This document shows positions 33,535-40,512 of a stretch of DNA of 64,000 bases, piece by piece. The DNA comes from Salinirubrum litoreum (lineage in GTDB: Archaea > Halobacteriota > Halobacteria > Halobacteriales > Haloferacaceae). A program made the position numbers and the translations under genes. Below the pieces are notes generated by a model. The model was given only the letters and a program-made list of their open reading frames with translations. It searched no databases and was not told the origin of the DNA. The number at the start of each line of letters is the position of its first letter. The first letter of the stretch is position 1. Where the stretch lies: assembly GCF_020567425.1 (NCBI RefSeq), contig NZ_JAJCVJ010000002.1, forward strand, positions 1,095,068 through 1,159,067. Direction: 5' to 3'.

Positions 33535-33652
33535 CGTCTCTCGCTATCGCCGGCAGGACAAAAAGTCACCCGACAGCGACCCGACTCGCTGTGCCGCAGT
33601 CGAAGCGGTCCAACCGACAGACGAAAGTCGTCTCGGTCCCGACGATCCGACG

Positions 33653-33994
33653 ATGAGCGACTCGGACACGCCGAAGCCGAGCGAGATCGGTTCGGAGGCC
33701 GACGCACCCCCGATCGAGGCGAAGCCCTACAAGATCATCTTCGAGGCGAACAAGTGCTTCGGGGCGGGCAAGTGCGCCGAGGTCTCCGCGAACTGGGAGA
33801 TGGACATCGCCAGTGGACTCGCCAAACCACGGACCTACTACTTCGGCGAGGACGAACTCGATCACAACGTCCGGGCCGCAGAGGTCTGCCCGGCGAAGAA
33901 GGACGCGGGCGTCATCCACGTCGTCGACCGCCGGACCGACGAGGAGATCGCGCCCGACCCACACGGCGACGGGACACTCAGCGTCGACTGGTGA
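33653..33994 (+). CDS. Single-cluster ferredoxin, probably [3Fe-4S]
   Basis: 113 residues. Three cysteines only: C35 and C41 in ANKCFGAGKCAEV and C79 in AAEVCPAKK. The absence of the middle cysteine of the usual C-x2-C-x2-C motif indicates a [3Fe-4S] rather than [4Fe-4S] cluster. The CxGxGxC arrangement is found in ferredoxins that pair with cytochrome P450 monooxygenases; a P450 is encoded 8 kb away, though no linkage is shown. The first 22 residues are a disordered acidic extension. The TATA-like ACGAAAGTC at about 33621-33629 fits the ATG. Confidence 0.8.
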   Translation: MSDSDTPKPSEIGSEADAPPIEAKPYKIIFEANKCFGAGKCAEVSANWEMDIASGLAKPRTYYFGEDELDHNVRAAEVCPAKKDAGVIHVVDRRTDEEIAPDPHGDGTLSVDW

Positions 33995-34059
33995 GCAGTC
34001 TCCCCCCGTCGGCGGGCGACCGAAACCGATTTCCTACACACGGCGGTACTCCAGACCGC

Positions 34060-34144
34060 GCGAGGGTGGCTGAGCCTGGCCAAAAGCGGCGGGCTTAAGA
34101 CCCGCTCCCGTAGGGGTCCGAGGGTTCGAATCCCTTCCCTCGCA
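34060..34144 (+). tRNA. tRNA-Leu (anticodon TAA)
   Basis: 85 bases including the discriminator A. Acceptor stem GCGAGGG pairs with CCCTCGC at 34137-34143. The anticodon arm GCGGGCTTAAGACCCGC has TAA in the loop, the variable arm (GCTCCCGTAGGGGTCC) is long as in type II leucine tRNAs, and the T loop TTCGAAT is canonical. No intron. A TATA-like GATTTCCTACAC about 26 bases before the mature 5' end is plausible. Confidence 0.95.
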
Positions 34145-34230
34145 TTCAGCCGACCGAACACTCGTGAGCGTCGGCTGAACCCTCTCTCGCACGCGGCGAC
34201 GCTCACTCTCCTCGGTTCTCGATTCGGCCG

Positions 34231-34296
34231 TTTCACGGTCCGTGAACCGTATTAATCGGTCACTAAGCCGGCGAGCGTGAATTAATCTGTTACTTA
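34231..34296. promoter_or_regulatory. Dyad and tandem half-sites upstream of a 39-residue ORF
   Basis: TTCACGG-T-CCGTGAA is a perfect inverted repeat at 34232-34246. It is followed by two copies of ATTAATC-K-GTYACT-like sequence exactly 30 bases apart (34251-34266 and 34281-34296). A TATA-like ACTTACCAAG at 34292-34301 precedes the ATG at 34328 by the usual distance. The layout looks like a regulated archaeal promoter. Confidence 0.5.
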
Positions 34297-34327
34297 CCAA
34301 GTAGTGTCGGTGTGACAACCGATTCGT

Positions 34328-34447
34328 ATGCCGGGGGAGACCGCAGACGGCCCGACGGGTGTCGGGCGTGCCGACGGCGACGAACTGCTCACCGAACTCG
34401 AATCGCGGCGGACGCGGCTGGAGGGGTTGCTCGCACCGGAGGAGTGA
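34328..34447 (+). CDS. Possible 39-residue small protein
   Basis: Short open frame starting MPGETADG and ending RLEGLLAPEE, encoding an acidic helical C-terminal half (DELLTELESRRTRLEGL) that looks like a small coiled coil. It has good haloarchaeal codon use (G or C at most third positions) and a plausible promoter with dyads directly upstream (34231-34301). It is convergent with the membrane protein gene at 34487. Too short for family assignment; it could also be a chance ORF. Confidence 0.45.
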   Translation: MPGETADGPTGVGRADGDELLTELESRRTRLEGLLAPEE

Positions 34448-34486
34448 GCGAGCCGACCGACGAGTCCCCGACGCTCGGCCCGCCGA

Positions 34487-35254
34487 TCAGGATTTCTTCG
34501 AGGCCCCGACCGACCAGTCGCGCGGCCGCCACGCGAACTGTCGGGCGACACCGCGCGCCGACGCTTCCAGCGCCCGCCGCCCGAACAGTGCGACCGTCAG
34601 CCAGCCGAACAGGTTGAACACGAGGTCCCAGAACGTGTCGCCCGGTCCGTACACGACGAGCGGTGACTTCCAGATCTCGAACCCGTAGAGGCTGTACCGC
34701 CCCTCGAATATCTCGTAGGCCTCCCAGAACAGGCCGCCGGCGACGACCGCCACGAGTGCGAGTGCGACGAGTCGACCGTGACGTGCGGGTCTGTCGGTCG
34801 ACAACTGGTACGCTCGGCCGGCGACGTAGGCGATGCTCCCGACCAGTGTCGCCGAGAGGAAGTGCGTCAGGTGGTCGAACCACCAGATCGCGTCGTAGAC
34901 GCCGTAGGCGACGCCGAAGGGGTGGAGAAACAGCGTGAGCGTGATCCACAGCGACTGCCGGGCGGTGAGGTCGACCCCGAACAGCGTCGACAGCAGCAGC
35001 GGGTGCAACAGCACGACCGCGACGTAGTGCGGGTAGAACGGGACGACGACGGGGAGCAGTCCGCCGGTGGCCAGCGTCCGCAGTCCGTCGACGGTGAGCA
35101 CCGAGAGGTCGACGACCAGCAACCCGGCGAGGAGCCAGCGGAGCGCGGTCGTCGCCGCCCACGTCGTGTCCCGCGTCCGGTAGCCGTGTGCGACCGCCAC
35201 GCAGCCGACGAGGAGGAAGCCGGCGACGGCGGGACCACTGCCGAGCCAGTCCAT
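34487..35254 (-). CDS. YjdF/DUF2238-like membrane protein, copy 1
   Basis: 255 residues from the ATG at 35254 (a longer reading to 35329 adds basic residues unlikely to be translated). About six helices. Conserved polar positions within the membrane part include DHLTHFLSATLVGS, GGLFWEAYEIFE and GDTFWDLVFNLFG, the H-F-S, W-E and D-T-x-x-D signatures of the DUF2238 (YjdF) family. Function unknown. It is paralogous to the adjacent gene at 35326. Confidence 0.7.
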   Translation of the reverse strand: MDWLGSGPAVAGFLLVGCVAVAHGYRTRDTTWAATTALRWLLAGLLVVDLSVLTVDGLRTLATGGLLPVVVPFYPHYVAVVLLHPLLLSTLFGVDLTARQSLWITLTLFLHPFGVAYGVYDAIWWFDHLTHFLSATLVGSIAYVAGRAYQLSTDRPARHGRLVALALVAVVAGGLFWEAYEIFEGRYSLYGFEIWKSPLVVYGPGDTFWDLVFNLFGWLTVALFGRRALEASARGVARQFAWRPRDWSVGASKKS

Positions 35255-35325
35255 AGCCTGCCTACGCGCGCCGACGGCTTGAGCGTGGTGCGGGGAGCGG
35301 CCCGCGACACCACCGACCCGCAGAC

Positions 35326-35982
35326 TCACACCGGACTCGCGGCCCGGAGCCGACGCCAGTGGCCCGCCACGTCCGCCGAGACCGGGTCGAGGTAGTCCCG
35401 GCCGTACCGGACGACGAACAGGCCGCCGAGCAGGTCGAACAGGAGGTCACCGAGCGTGTCGTCGAACCCGGTGACGAGGAACCGTACCTCGTAGAACTCG
35501 TAGATCTCCCAGCCGACGCCCGCGACGAGGACGACCACGACCGTCGAGACGGACAGCATCCGGGACGTCAGTGTCCAGGCCCGGTCGCGTTCGACCGCGA
35601 GCAGGACGGTCAGTCCGATGGCGGCGACGACGACCGCCGAGAGGAAGTGCGTCAGGAGGTCGAACCACCAGACAGCGCGGTAGACACCGTACAGCACGGC
35701 GAGGGGGTGGAGCACGAGTGCGGTCGTCACCAGCAGTCGCTCCCGAACGCGGAGGTCGACGCCGAGGACCGTCCGAAAGAGGAGTGGGTACGTCGCCAGC
35801 GCCACCGCGTAGTGCGGGTACGGCGAGAGGCCACCGGTGTTCGGGTTCCAGCAGACGACGGCCGCCAGGAGGAGGCTGAGCAGGGTCACCGCCAGTCGCG
35901 GGGCGACGCGACTCCGGCGTCCCGTCGCTCGGCGCGGGGTCGCGGGCGTCGGCGTCTGCGTCCCACCGTCGGTCCGACTCAC
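35326..35982 (-). CDS. YjdF/DUF2238-like membrane protein, copy 2
   Basis: 218 residues from the GTG at 35982; an ATG at 36048 would add 22 residues. It shares with its neighbour the signatures DLLTHFLSAVVVAA, GVGWEIYEFYE and FDDTLGDLLFDLLGG, so the two arose by tandem duplication. Five or six helices. A shared intergenic segment of 71 bases separates them, and expression of both may come from an upstream promoter near 36000-36070. Role unknown. Confidence 0.68.
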   Translation of the reverse strand: MSRTDGGTQTPTPATPRRATGRRSRVAPRLAVTLLSLLLAAVVCWNPNTGGLSPYPHYAVALATYPLLFRTVLGVDLRVRERLLVTTALVLHPLAVLYGVYRAVWWFDLLTHFLSAVVVAAIGLTVLLAVERDRAWTLTSRMLSVSTVVVVLVAGVGWEIYEFYEVRFLVTGFDDTLGDLLFDLLGGLFVVRYGRDYLDPVSADVAGHWRRLRAASPV

Positions 35983-36081
35983 TATCGGGTCGTATCGCCC
36001 CGAGTCGCATAGCTGTTCGCCCTGGGCCCGCGCGCGAGGACCTGTCAACGTTCGACCGAGTCACAAGCTTTTCGGGCCTGG

Positions 36082-36099
36082 CTAATTACATCTAATTAC
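36082..36099. repeat. CTAATTAC direct repeat near the start of a small membrane protein gene
   Basis: CTAATTAC occurs at 36082-36089 and again at 36092-36099, ten bases (one helical turn) apart, just before the ATG at 36105. It is likely a promoter or operator element. Confidence 0.5.
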
Positions 36100-36104
36100 G
36101 AACG

Positions 36105-36299
36105 ATGAACCCGTTCCCCGCCGGTGTCCCGACCCGGTTCGACCTCCTCCTGTTCGTCGTCGGAGCCGCGTTGCTCTCTGGTGGGCTGGCGTGGGTACTC
36201 TCGCCCGTCTCGCTGCTCCCGGCGAGCGTCGGGAGTTCCCTCGTGGCCGGTCTCGCCATGTTCGACGGCCTGGTCCGGAACCCGCCGACAGACGGTTAG
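36105..36299 (+). CDS. Small membrane protein, 64 residues
   Basis: MNPFPAGVPTRFDLLLFVVGA begins a hydrophobic stretch; two helices are separated by LSPVSLLPASVG, followed by a polar tail ending NPPTDG. This resembles small two-helix proteins common in haloarchaea. The stop is 4 bases inside the convergent regulator gene (36296), so expression is probably separate. Function unknown. Confidence 0.55.
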   Translation: MNPFPAGVPTRFDLLLFVVGAALLSGGLAWVLSPVSLLPASVGSSLVAGLAMFDGLVRNPPTDG

Positions 36300-37072
36300 G
36301 AGAGTCGGGTCGCGTCGGCTCTCAGCGTCTCGTAGCGGTCTCGCCCCCACGCGACCGCAGTCTGGCTGTCGTTTCTGAGGAACGCGCGGTGGTAGCCACG
36401 GCCGTCGTAGAGGTTCACCGCGAGGAACTCGCGTGGTTCGCTGGCGACCGCGAACTCGAACTGGATGTCCGCGTCCGTCTCGTAGAGAGCGAGGTTGTCG
36501 GCGTCCAACACGCCGGTCAGCGTCTCGCGGTACGTCGAGAGCAGGTACTCGACGAGTTCCGACTCGGTGACGATGCTGGCGTCGATGCGGTCGTCGAGAA
36601 CTGCCTCGCGGAGGGTGCGGACGAATCGCCCGCGTGCGACCGGCGTGGCCGCGACGACCCGGTCGGCCTCCGTGACGGTCGACAGGTACGCCTCGGCCGG
36701 TCTGTCGGTGTCGTGTGGTTCGGCGGTGACGACCTCGGCACCCCGAACCACCTCGGCCGGAACCGGCAGACTCGCCGGGAGTCGGGCGAGTTGTGGCTCG
36801 GCGTCACAGAACTCTCTCACCCGGTCGACCGTCCGCTCGGTACGGGCGGCGACCAGACGCCCGAAGACGGTCAACTGCACACCGGCGTCGGTCTCCGCGA
36901 CCAGGCCGAGCGACGTGAGGCGTCGCACCGCCCGGTAGACCGTCGACCGGGCGGTCTCCACCCGTGTCTGCAGGTCGCCCACGCTCGTCGGTCCCTCCCG
37001 GAGCACAGCCAGCAACTCCCGGCGACGGATCGCCACGGTCAGTATCTCTCCGGGTTCTGGCTGGGTGGGCAT
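36296..37072 (-). CDS. HTH transcriptional regulator with FilR1-like C-terminal domain
   Basis: 258 residues from the ATG at 37072. Residues about 12-70 form a winged helix-turn-helix (RELLAVLREGPTSVGDLQ, ARSTVYRAVRRLTSLGLV), then a DUF1724/FilR1-type sensory domain with TEADRVVAATPVARGRFV, DDRIDASIVTESELVEYLL and DGRGYHRAFLRNDSQTA. Such proteins are thought to act as metabolite- or membrane-signal-sensing repressors in euryarchaea. Its upstream region carries a palindrome over the TATA box (37104-37115), a perfect dyad (37135-37155) and a long 36-bp repeat array, suggesting strong auto- or multi-site regulation. Confidence 0.8.
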   Translation of the reverse strand: MPTQPEPGEILTVAIRRRELLAVLREGPTSVGDLQTRVETARSTVYRAVRRLTSLGLVAETDAGVQLTVFGRLVAARTERTVDRVREFCDAEPQLARLPASLPVPAEVVRGAEVVTAEPHDTDRPAEAYLSTVTEADRVVAATPVARGRFVRTLREAVLDDRIDASIVTESELVEYLLSTYRETLTGVLDADNLALYETDADIQFEFAVASEPREFLAVNLYDGRGYHRAFLRNDSQTAVAWGRDRYETLRADATRLS

Positions 37073-37103
37073 CGACTCCACGTCGGGTCGTCCGTGGTAT
37101 AAC

Positions 37104-37115
37104 ACTTTATAAAGT
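37104..37115. promoter_or_regulatory. Perfect 12-bp palindrome at the regulator promoter
   Basis: ACTTTATAAAGT overlaps the TATA-like region of the FilR1-type gene, which starts at 37072. An operator position here would block TBP/TFB binding, the usual way archaeal repressors act. Confidence 0.55.
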
Positions 37116-37134
37116 AACCGAGAGAATTAAATAC

Positions 37135-37155
37135 TGTGTTCACAACGTGAACACA
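37135..37155. promoter_or_regulatory. Inverted repeat with 9-bp arms upstream of the regulator
   Basis: TGTGTTCAC-AAC-GTGAACACA is a perfect dyad. The half-site GTGAAC recurs in each unit of the adjacent 36-bp array, so one protein may recognise both. Confidence 0.6.
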
Positions 37156-37164
37156 CGTCCCGGC

Positions 37165-37416
37165 AGTTGTACCGAGTACGACACACGGTGAACTCCCGGC
37201 GGTTGTACTGGGGACGGTACACGGTGAACTCCCGGTGGTTGTACCGGGGACGGTACACGGTGAACTCCCGGTGGTTGTACCGGGGACGGTACACGGTGAA
37301 CTCCCGGTGGTTGTACCGGGGACGGTACACGGTGAACTCCCGGTGGTTGTACCGGGGACGGTACACGGTGACCCCCCGACGGTTGGACCGGGGACGACAG
37401 ACGGTGACGGTCGGAA
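37165..37416. repeat. 36-bp tandem repeat array, about seven copies
   Basis: Unit starts at 37165, 37201, 37237, 37273, 37309, 37345 and 37381. The three central copies (37237-37344) are identical, the outer ones diverge progressively. Each typical unit holds TGTACC-GGGGAC-GGTACA (6-bp inverted arms, 6-bp spacer) and the half-site GTGAAC. There are no unique spacers, so it is not a CRISPR array. The regular period of 36 bases would put successive sites on similar helix faces after about 3.4 turns each. Confidence 0.85.
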
Positions 37417-37552
37417 TGAGCCCGCGAACTGCGCCGTGTGTCCTCGTCTCGACGCCACTCGGGACGTGCTCGGCCACCGAGGAACAGACCGTTTCGAATC
37501 CACAACTCTTGCCGATACCGAAAGCCGGGGCTCACGAATCGAGTGTCACAAA

Positions 37553-37688
37553 AGGGGTAAGCACCCGCCGGGAACAGCCCGGCGGACTGCTTGCCGCCCT
37601 GAATTGGTCCCCGCTGACGCTTCGGCCCTCCAAGCGAAGCGTCATTTACCACAAGCAGTCGGGGATACTTAAGCGTGCCGCACACGGC
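37553..37688. ncRNA. Candidate structured RNA or hairpin element
   Basis: Three strong stems in 136 bases: an extended hairpin with outer arms GGTAAGCA/TGCTTGCC and inner perfect CCGCCGGG/CCCGGCGG around AACAG (about 37555-37592), a perfect 9-bp stem GACGCTTCG/CGAAGCGTC with a 10-base loop (37616-37643), and GCCG-CACA-CGGC (37677-37688). The strand of any transcript is not fixed; CTTAAG-containing AT-rich sequence near 37668-37674 could be a promoter in either direction. It may alternatively be the remnant of a mobile element end. No known RNA family was recognised. Confidence 0.4.
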
Positions 37689-37864
37689 AGGGGACTGGGC
37701 CGACCGATACTCGCTGCGGGCCGACGACTCCCGGCCGTGCCGAGCGGTTCGTTCGTCGCCCGTCGCGCCCGGCCGTGTGGCTGTGTGTCAGTCACTCACG
37801 CGCACCGTCGCCCGGTGTCGGCGGGGTATAAAAATGCCTCGCGGCGACCGGTGGTCGTCTTCCG

Positions 37865-38446
37865 TCAGTTCGTCTCGACGGTGACGCTCCCGTCTACGTC
37901 GAGGGTGACGATGCCGTCGAACAGGGCGCGGAACCGGTCGATGGTCTCGTCGTCGTGGACCTCGTTCGAGAGGTGGAACAGCCCGACGGCGTCGTGTTCG
38001 TCGAGGAGTTCCAGGAGACCGGCGGCGGCGTCGAGCGTGCTCTCCACGTCGGCGTAGTAGGCCATCTCGGTCAGCGAGTCGACGCTGACCCGGAGTTTTC
38101 CGTCGTGGCTGTCGAGGAACGCCTCGGTCTGTTTGAGGATGCCGTTGAGGTCGTCCGGCGAGGAGACGTAGTGGACGTTCGCCGACCCACGCCGCGAGTA
38201 GCCGCGCTCGACCGAGAGCGTGTCGAGGATCACGGCACGGGACTCGTCGACCTCGTAGTGGTCGAGTTTCTGTTCGACCTCGCGGGCGGTCGTTCTGGTG
38301 GAGATGACGAGGAAGGCGTCGGTGTCGGTCTTCAGGAAGTCCGTGTCGATGCGGTCGGTCTCGCCGATGCTCGGGTGCAACAACAGCAGTCCGGTGCCGC
38401 CCGGAATCGTCGCCGGGCCGTTCTCGATGGCGAGTTCGTAATCCAT
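37865..38446 (-). CDS. DUF7090-type protein, KaiC/RadA-like fold without Walker A
   Basis: 193 residues. Segments such as GTGLLLLHPSIGETDRIDTDF, RAVILDTLSVERGYS, VSVDSLTEMAYYAD and HDAVGLFHLSNEVHDDETI resemble the strand-loop pattern of RecA/KaiC-superfamily proteins, but no GxxGxGKT loop is present. It is a conserved haloarchaeal type (DUF7090 as I recall), often assigned to signalling. Reverse TATA-like CTTAAGTTCG at about 38469-38478 supports a leaderless start at 38446. Function unknown. Confidence 0.65.
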   Translation of the reverse strand: MDYELAIENGPATIPGGTGLLLLHPSIGETDRIDTDFLKTDTDAFLVISTRTTAREVEQKLDHYEVDESRAVILDTLSVERGYSRRGSANVHYVSSPDDLNGILKQTEAFLDSHDGKLRVSVDSLTEMAYYADVESTLDAAAGLLELLDEHDAVGLFHLSNEVHDDETIDRFRALFDGIVTLDVDGSVTVETN

Positions 38447-38605
38447 ACAGCAAGCACCGACCGGACGAACTTAAGACTGCGGGGCTGTCGTGGATCGCGC
38501 GGTCACCGCCGGCCCACCAGTCCCGACCGACGACCGTGTCTCCGATACACCGTCGAACTGAACGTTTACGTGTGCCCGGCGTGACCACTCGACGGGACGG
38601 GTTCG

Positions 38606-38884
38606 ATGGAGAAGGCACTCTGGTATCTGTTCACGGCGACACGCGGCGGCTACAACCGGGTGCGCATCGTCAGAACCCTCTCCGACCGACCGATGAACGC
38701 CAACAGACTCGCGGAGGAACTCGACGTGAGCTACAAGACGGTCAGACACCACCTCGACATGCTCGCCGAACACGACGTCGTGGAGGCGGGCGAGGCCGAC
38801 TACGCCAAACTCTACTTCCTGACGGATCGGTTCGAACGCTACCGGGACACCTTCGAGGACATCGCCGGGCAGGTGGAGGAGTGA
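38606..38884 (+). CDS. Winged-HTH transcriptional regulator (ArsR-like)
   Basis: 92 residues. VRIVRTLSDRPMNANRLAEEL and SYKTVRHHLDMLAEHDVVE form the recognition part of a winged helix-turn-helix, followed by a wing (GEADYAKLYFLTDRFE) and a short helix. No metal-binding cysteines. The stop overlaps the start of a membrane-protein gene by one base, so the pair is an HTH/membrane module seen repeatedly in haloarchaea. Confidence 0.8.
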   Translation: MEKALWYLFTATRGGYNRVRIVRTLSDRPMNANRLAEELDVSYKTVRHHLDMLAEHDVVEAGEADYAKLYFLTDRFERYRDTFEDIAGQVEE

Positions 38885-39174
38885 TGCAGGCACAGATCCA
38901 ACTCGCCGCGCTGCTCGCGGGCGTGAACCTCGTCTGTCTGCTCGCCCTCACCGCAGTGTGGGCCCGGAACTACCGGCGGTTCCGGACGACGCTCGTCCTC
39001 GGTCTGCTGGCGTTCGCGGTCGCCATGCTCGTCGAGAACGCGCTGGCGCTGTACTTCTTCTTCACGATGCAGAGTCTCTACTCCGGCGACCCCCACGTCC
39101 AGCAGGCGGTGCTGGTCCTCCGGGCGCTCCAACTCGTCGCGGTCGGAACCCTCACGTACGCGACCCTGAAGTGA
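38884..39174 (+). CDS. Three-helix membrane protein coupled to an HTH regulator (DUF7521-like)
   Basis: 96 residues from the ATG at 38884. Helices at about residues 5-27, 35-58 and 74-95, with FRTTLVLGLLAFAVAMLVEN in the middle. The combination with an upstream winged-HTH gene overlapping by one base suggests the membrane protein senses or anchors the regulator. Family name DUF7521 is from memory. No catalytic residues. Confidence 0.65.
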   Translation: MQAQIQLAALLAGVNLVCLLALTAVWARNYRRFRTTLVLGLLAFAVAMLVENALALYFFFTMQSLYSGDPHVQQAVLVLRALQLVAVGTLTYATLK

Positions 39175-39201
39175 CGCCGTCACTGCGACCGAAGTTCGGA
39201 C

Positions 39202-39675
39202 TCAGAACAGACTGTCTGCGGTCGCCGCGCCGATGACGCTGAACACCGCGCCGACGCTCGTCGCCTTCAGCGTCACCGCCGTCACGGCGACGGTCGCGCC
39301 GCTGAGGACGACGCCTCCCGGGAGCGACAGCGCGGGGTCCCCGGCACCCAGCCCCGCCAGAAAGGTCCCGGGGGCGTCGAACGCCAGCGCGAGGATGACG
39401 ACCGAGAGGTACGAGACGAGGATCAGGGAGATGAAGCGCAGCGGAACCCCACCGACCTCGCGTTCCCGGTCCGGGTCGCGGTTGTCGGCCTTGTAGAGCG
39501 CGCCGTAGCCGATGGCGAAGACGATGAGGGCGGTGATCACCCCCTGTGTCGCCGACATGCTCCGCGCGAGCACCCACACCTCCTCGGTGACGACGAACGG
39601 GCCGGCGAGCAGGAACCCGCCGACGATCTGCTGGGCGGTGTCCGCGAGGGCGAACCGCTGTCGTGCCCCGACCAT
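39202..39675 (-). CDS. DUF2391-type membrane protein
   Basis: 157 residues from the ATG at 39675, with TATA-like GGCTTTTAAACCC (reverse, about 39697-39709) at the leaderless distance; longer readings to 40020 run over the neighbouring gene. About four helices, with LADTAQQIVGGFLLAGPFVVT at the N-terminus, matching the DUF2391 family of predicted integral membrane proteins. Function unknown. Confidence 0.72.
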   Translation of the reverse strand: MVGARQRFALADTAQQIVGGFLLAGPFVVTEEVWVLARSMSATQGVITALIVFAIGYGALYKADNRDPDREREVGGVPLRFISLILVSYLSVVILALAFDAPGTFLAGLGAGDPALSLPGGVVLSGATVAVTAVTLKATSVGAVFSVIGAATADSLF

Positions 39676-39775
39676 GCTCCCCCGAACGACCGGCGTGGGT
39701 TTAAAAGCCGCGAGAGCCGACCGCTCGGTCGCCCGCGTCGTGAGACTTTTCGACGCCAAGCCCGTCCGACCGGGT

Positions 39776-40483
39776 ATGAGCGACTTCGACCGGGAGGCCG
39801 CACGCGAAGAACTCCGCGAGAAGTTCGAGCGTGACAACGAGAAACGCAAGACGACACAGCGCATGAGCGAACTCCTGTTGAAGGGAGCGACGATGACGAA
39901 CCGCCACTGCGACACCTGTGGCGACCCCATCTTCCGGTACCAGGGCCAGGAGTTCTGCCCGACCTGCCAGAACGCGAGCGTGGACGGCGGGCCCGACTCG
40001 GTGCAGGACGCCCCCGACACGGAGGCGTCGTCTGTGGAGTCGGCGACCGACTCGACGGCTCAGGCGACCGACGCGACCGACGGGACGGCGAACCGGGCGG
40101 CCGACGACGCCTCGGTGCCGGTCGAACCTGCGAGTCCCGACGAGGCGGGGGCGACGCCCGCCGACCGCCGCACGCAGACGCCCGTCGACCAGCCACAGCC
40201 GTCGACCGCCGACCACCAGCGGCCGACGGCGACCCCCGACCCACAGCAGGCGACTCCGCCGGCGGAGTCGCCGACACCGGGGAGCGAGACAGCGGAGCCA
40301 CAGCCCGCCCCGCTGGCCGGCGACACTGCCGACCTCGACACGGCCCGTGCCTCGCTGGTCCGGACGGTGACCCGGTACAGCCGCGAGGCCGAGTCGGCCG
40401 ACGACCCCCGGCGGGCGAAGGAACTGCTGTCGGTCGCTCACGAGGCCGCCGAGACGCTGGCGGCGCTGGATCACACCCGATAA
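39776..40483 (+). CDS. ZNRD2/SSSCA1-like zinc-ribbon protein with long disordered region
   Basis: 235 residues from the ATG at 39776. After a charged helix (REELREKFERDNEKRKTTQRM) comes SELLLKGATMTNRHCDTCGDP and FCPTCQN, a C-x2-C ... C-x2-C zinc ribbon of the Sjogren-syndrome autoantigen 1 (ZNRD2) family. Residues about 65-185 are a Ser/Thr/Pro/Asp-rich linker, followed by a C-terminal helical hairpin. Archaeal members have no settled function. The stop overlaps the TATA-like region of the next gene. Confidence 0.8.
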   Translation: MSDFDREAAREELREKFERDNEKRKTTQRMSELLLKGATMTNRHCDTCGDPIFRYQGQEFCPTCQNASVDGGPDSVQDAPDTEASSVESATDSTAQATDATDGTANRAADDASVPVEPASPDEAGATPADRRTQTPVDQPQPSTADHQRPTATPDPQQATPPAESPTPGSETAEPQPAPLAGDTADLDTARASLVRTVTRYSREAESADDPRRAKELLSVAHEAAETLAALDHTR

Positions 40484-40491
40484 GTTAAGCT
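40480..40491 (+). promoter_or_regulatory. TATA box of the uspA gene at 40513, overlapping the previous stop
   Basis: GATAAGTTAAGC is centred about 26 bases before the ATG. Part of it is the TAA stop of the upstream gene, an economical arrangement. Confidence 0.5.
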
Positions 40492-40512
40492 CGATTCGCA
40501 CGCGCTTCCGGT

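Larger units (their letters stand above)
37073..37864. other. Gene-free regulatory and structured region (about 790 bases)
   Basis: Contains, in order: palindrome ACTTTATAAAGT (37104-37115), dyad 37135-37155, the 36-bp direct-repeat array (37165-37416), a transition sequence, and three hairpins (37553-37592, 37616-37643, 37677-37688). Frames remain open through the repeat because its length is a multiple of three and lacks stops, but none of the translated products is recognisable. Confidence 0.6.

Noticed and set aside
37165-37416. CRISPR array reading of the 36-bp repeats
   Set aside because: Units are directly contiguous with no unique spacers, and no cas gene is near.
37616-37643. Simple intrinsic terminator
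   Set aside because: The hairpin is not followed by a T-run on either strand and lies far from any gene end, so a structured-element reading is preferred.
37127-37685. Open frames across the 36-bp repeats as proteins with 12-residue repeats
   Set aside because: All three forward and reverse frames stay open because the unit is 36 bases without stops. The translated repeats are basic or proline-rich and unlike haloarchaeal proteins.
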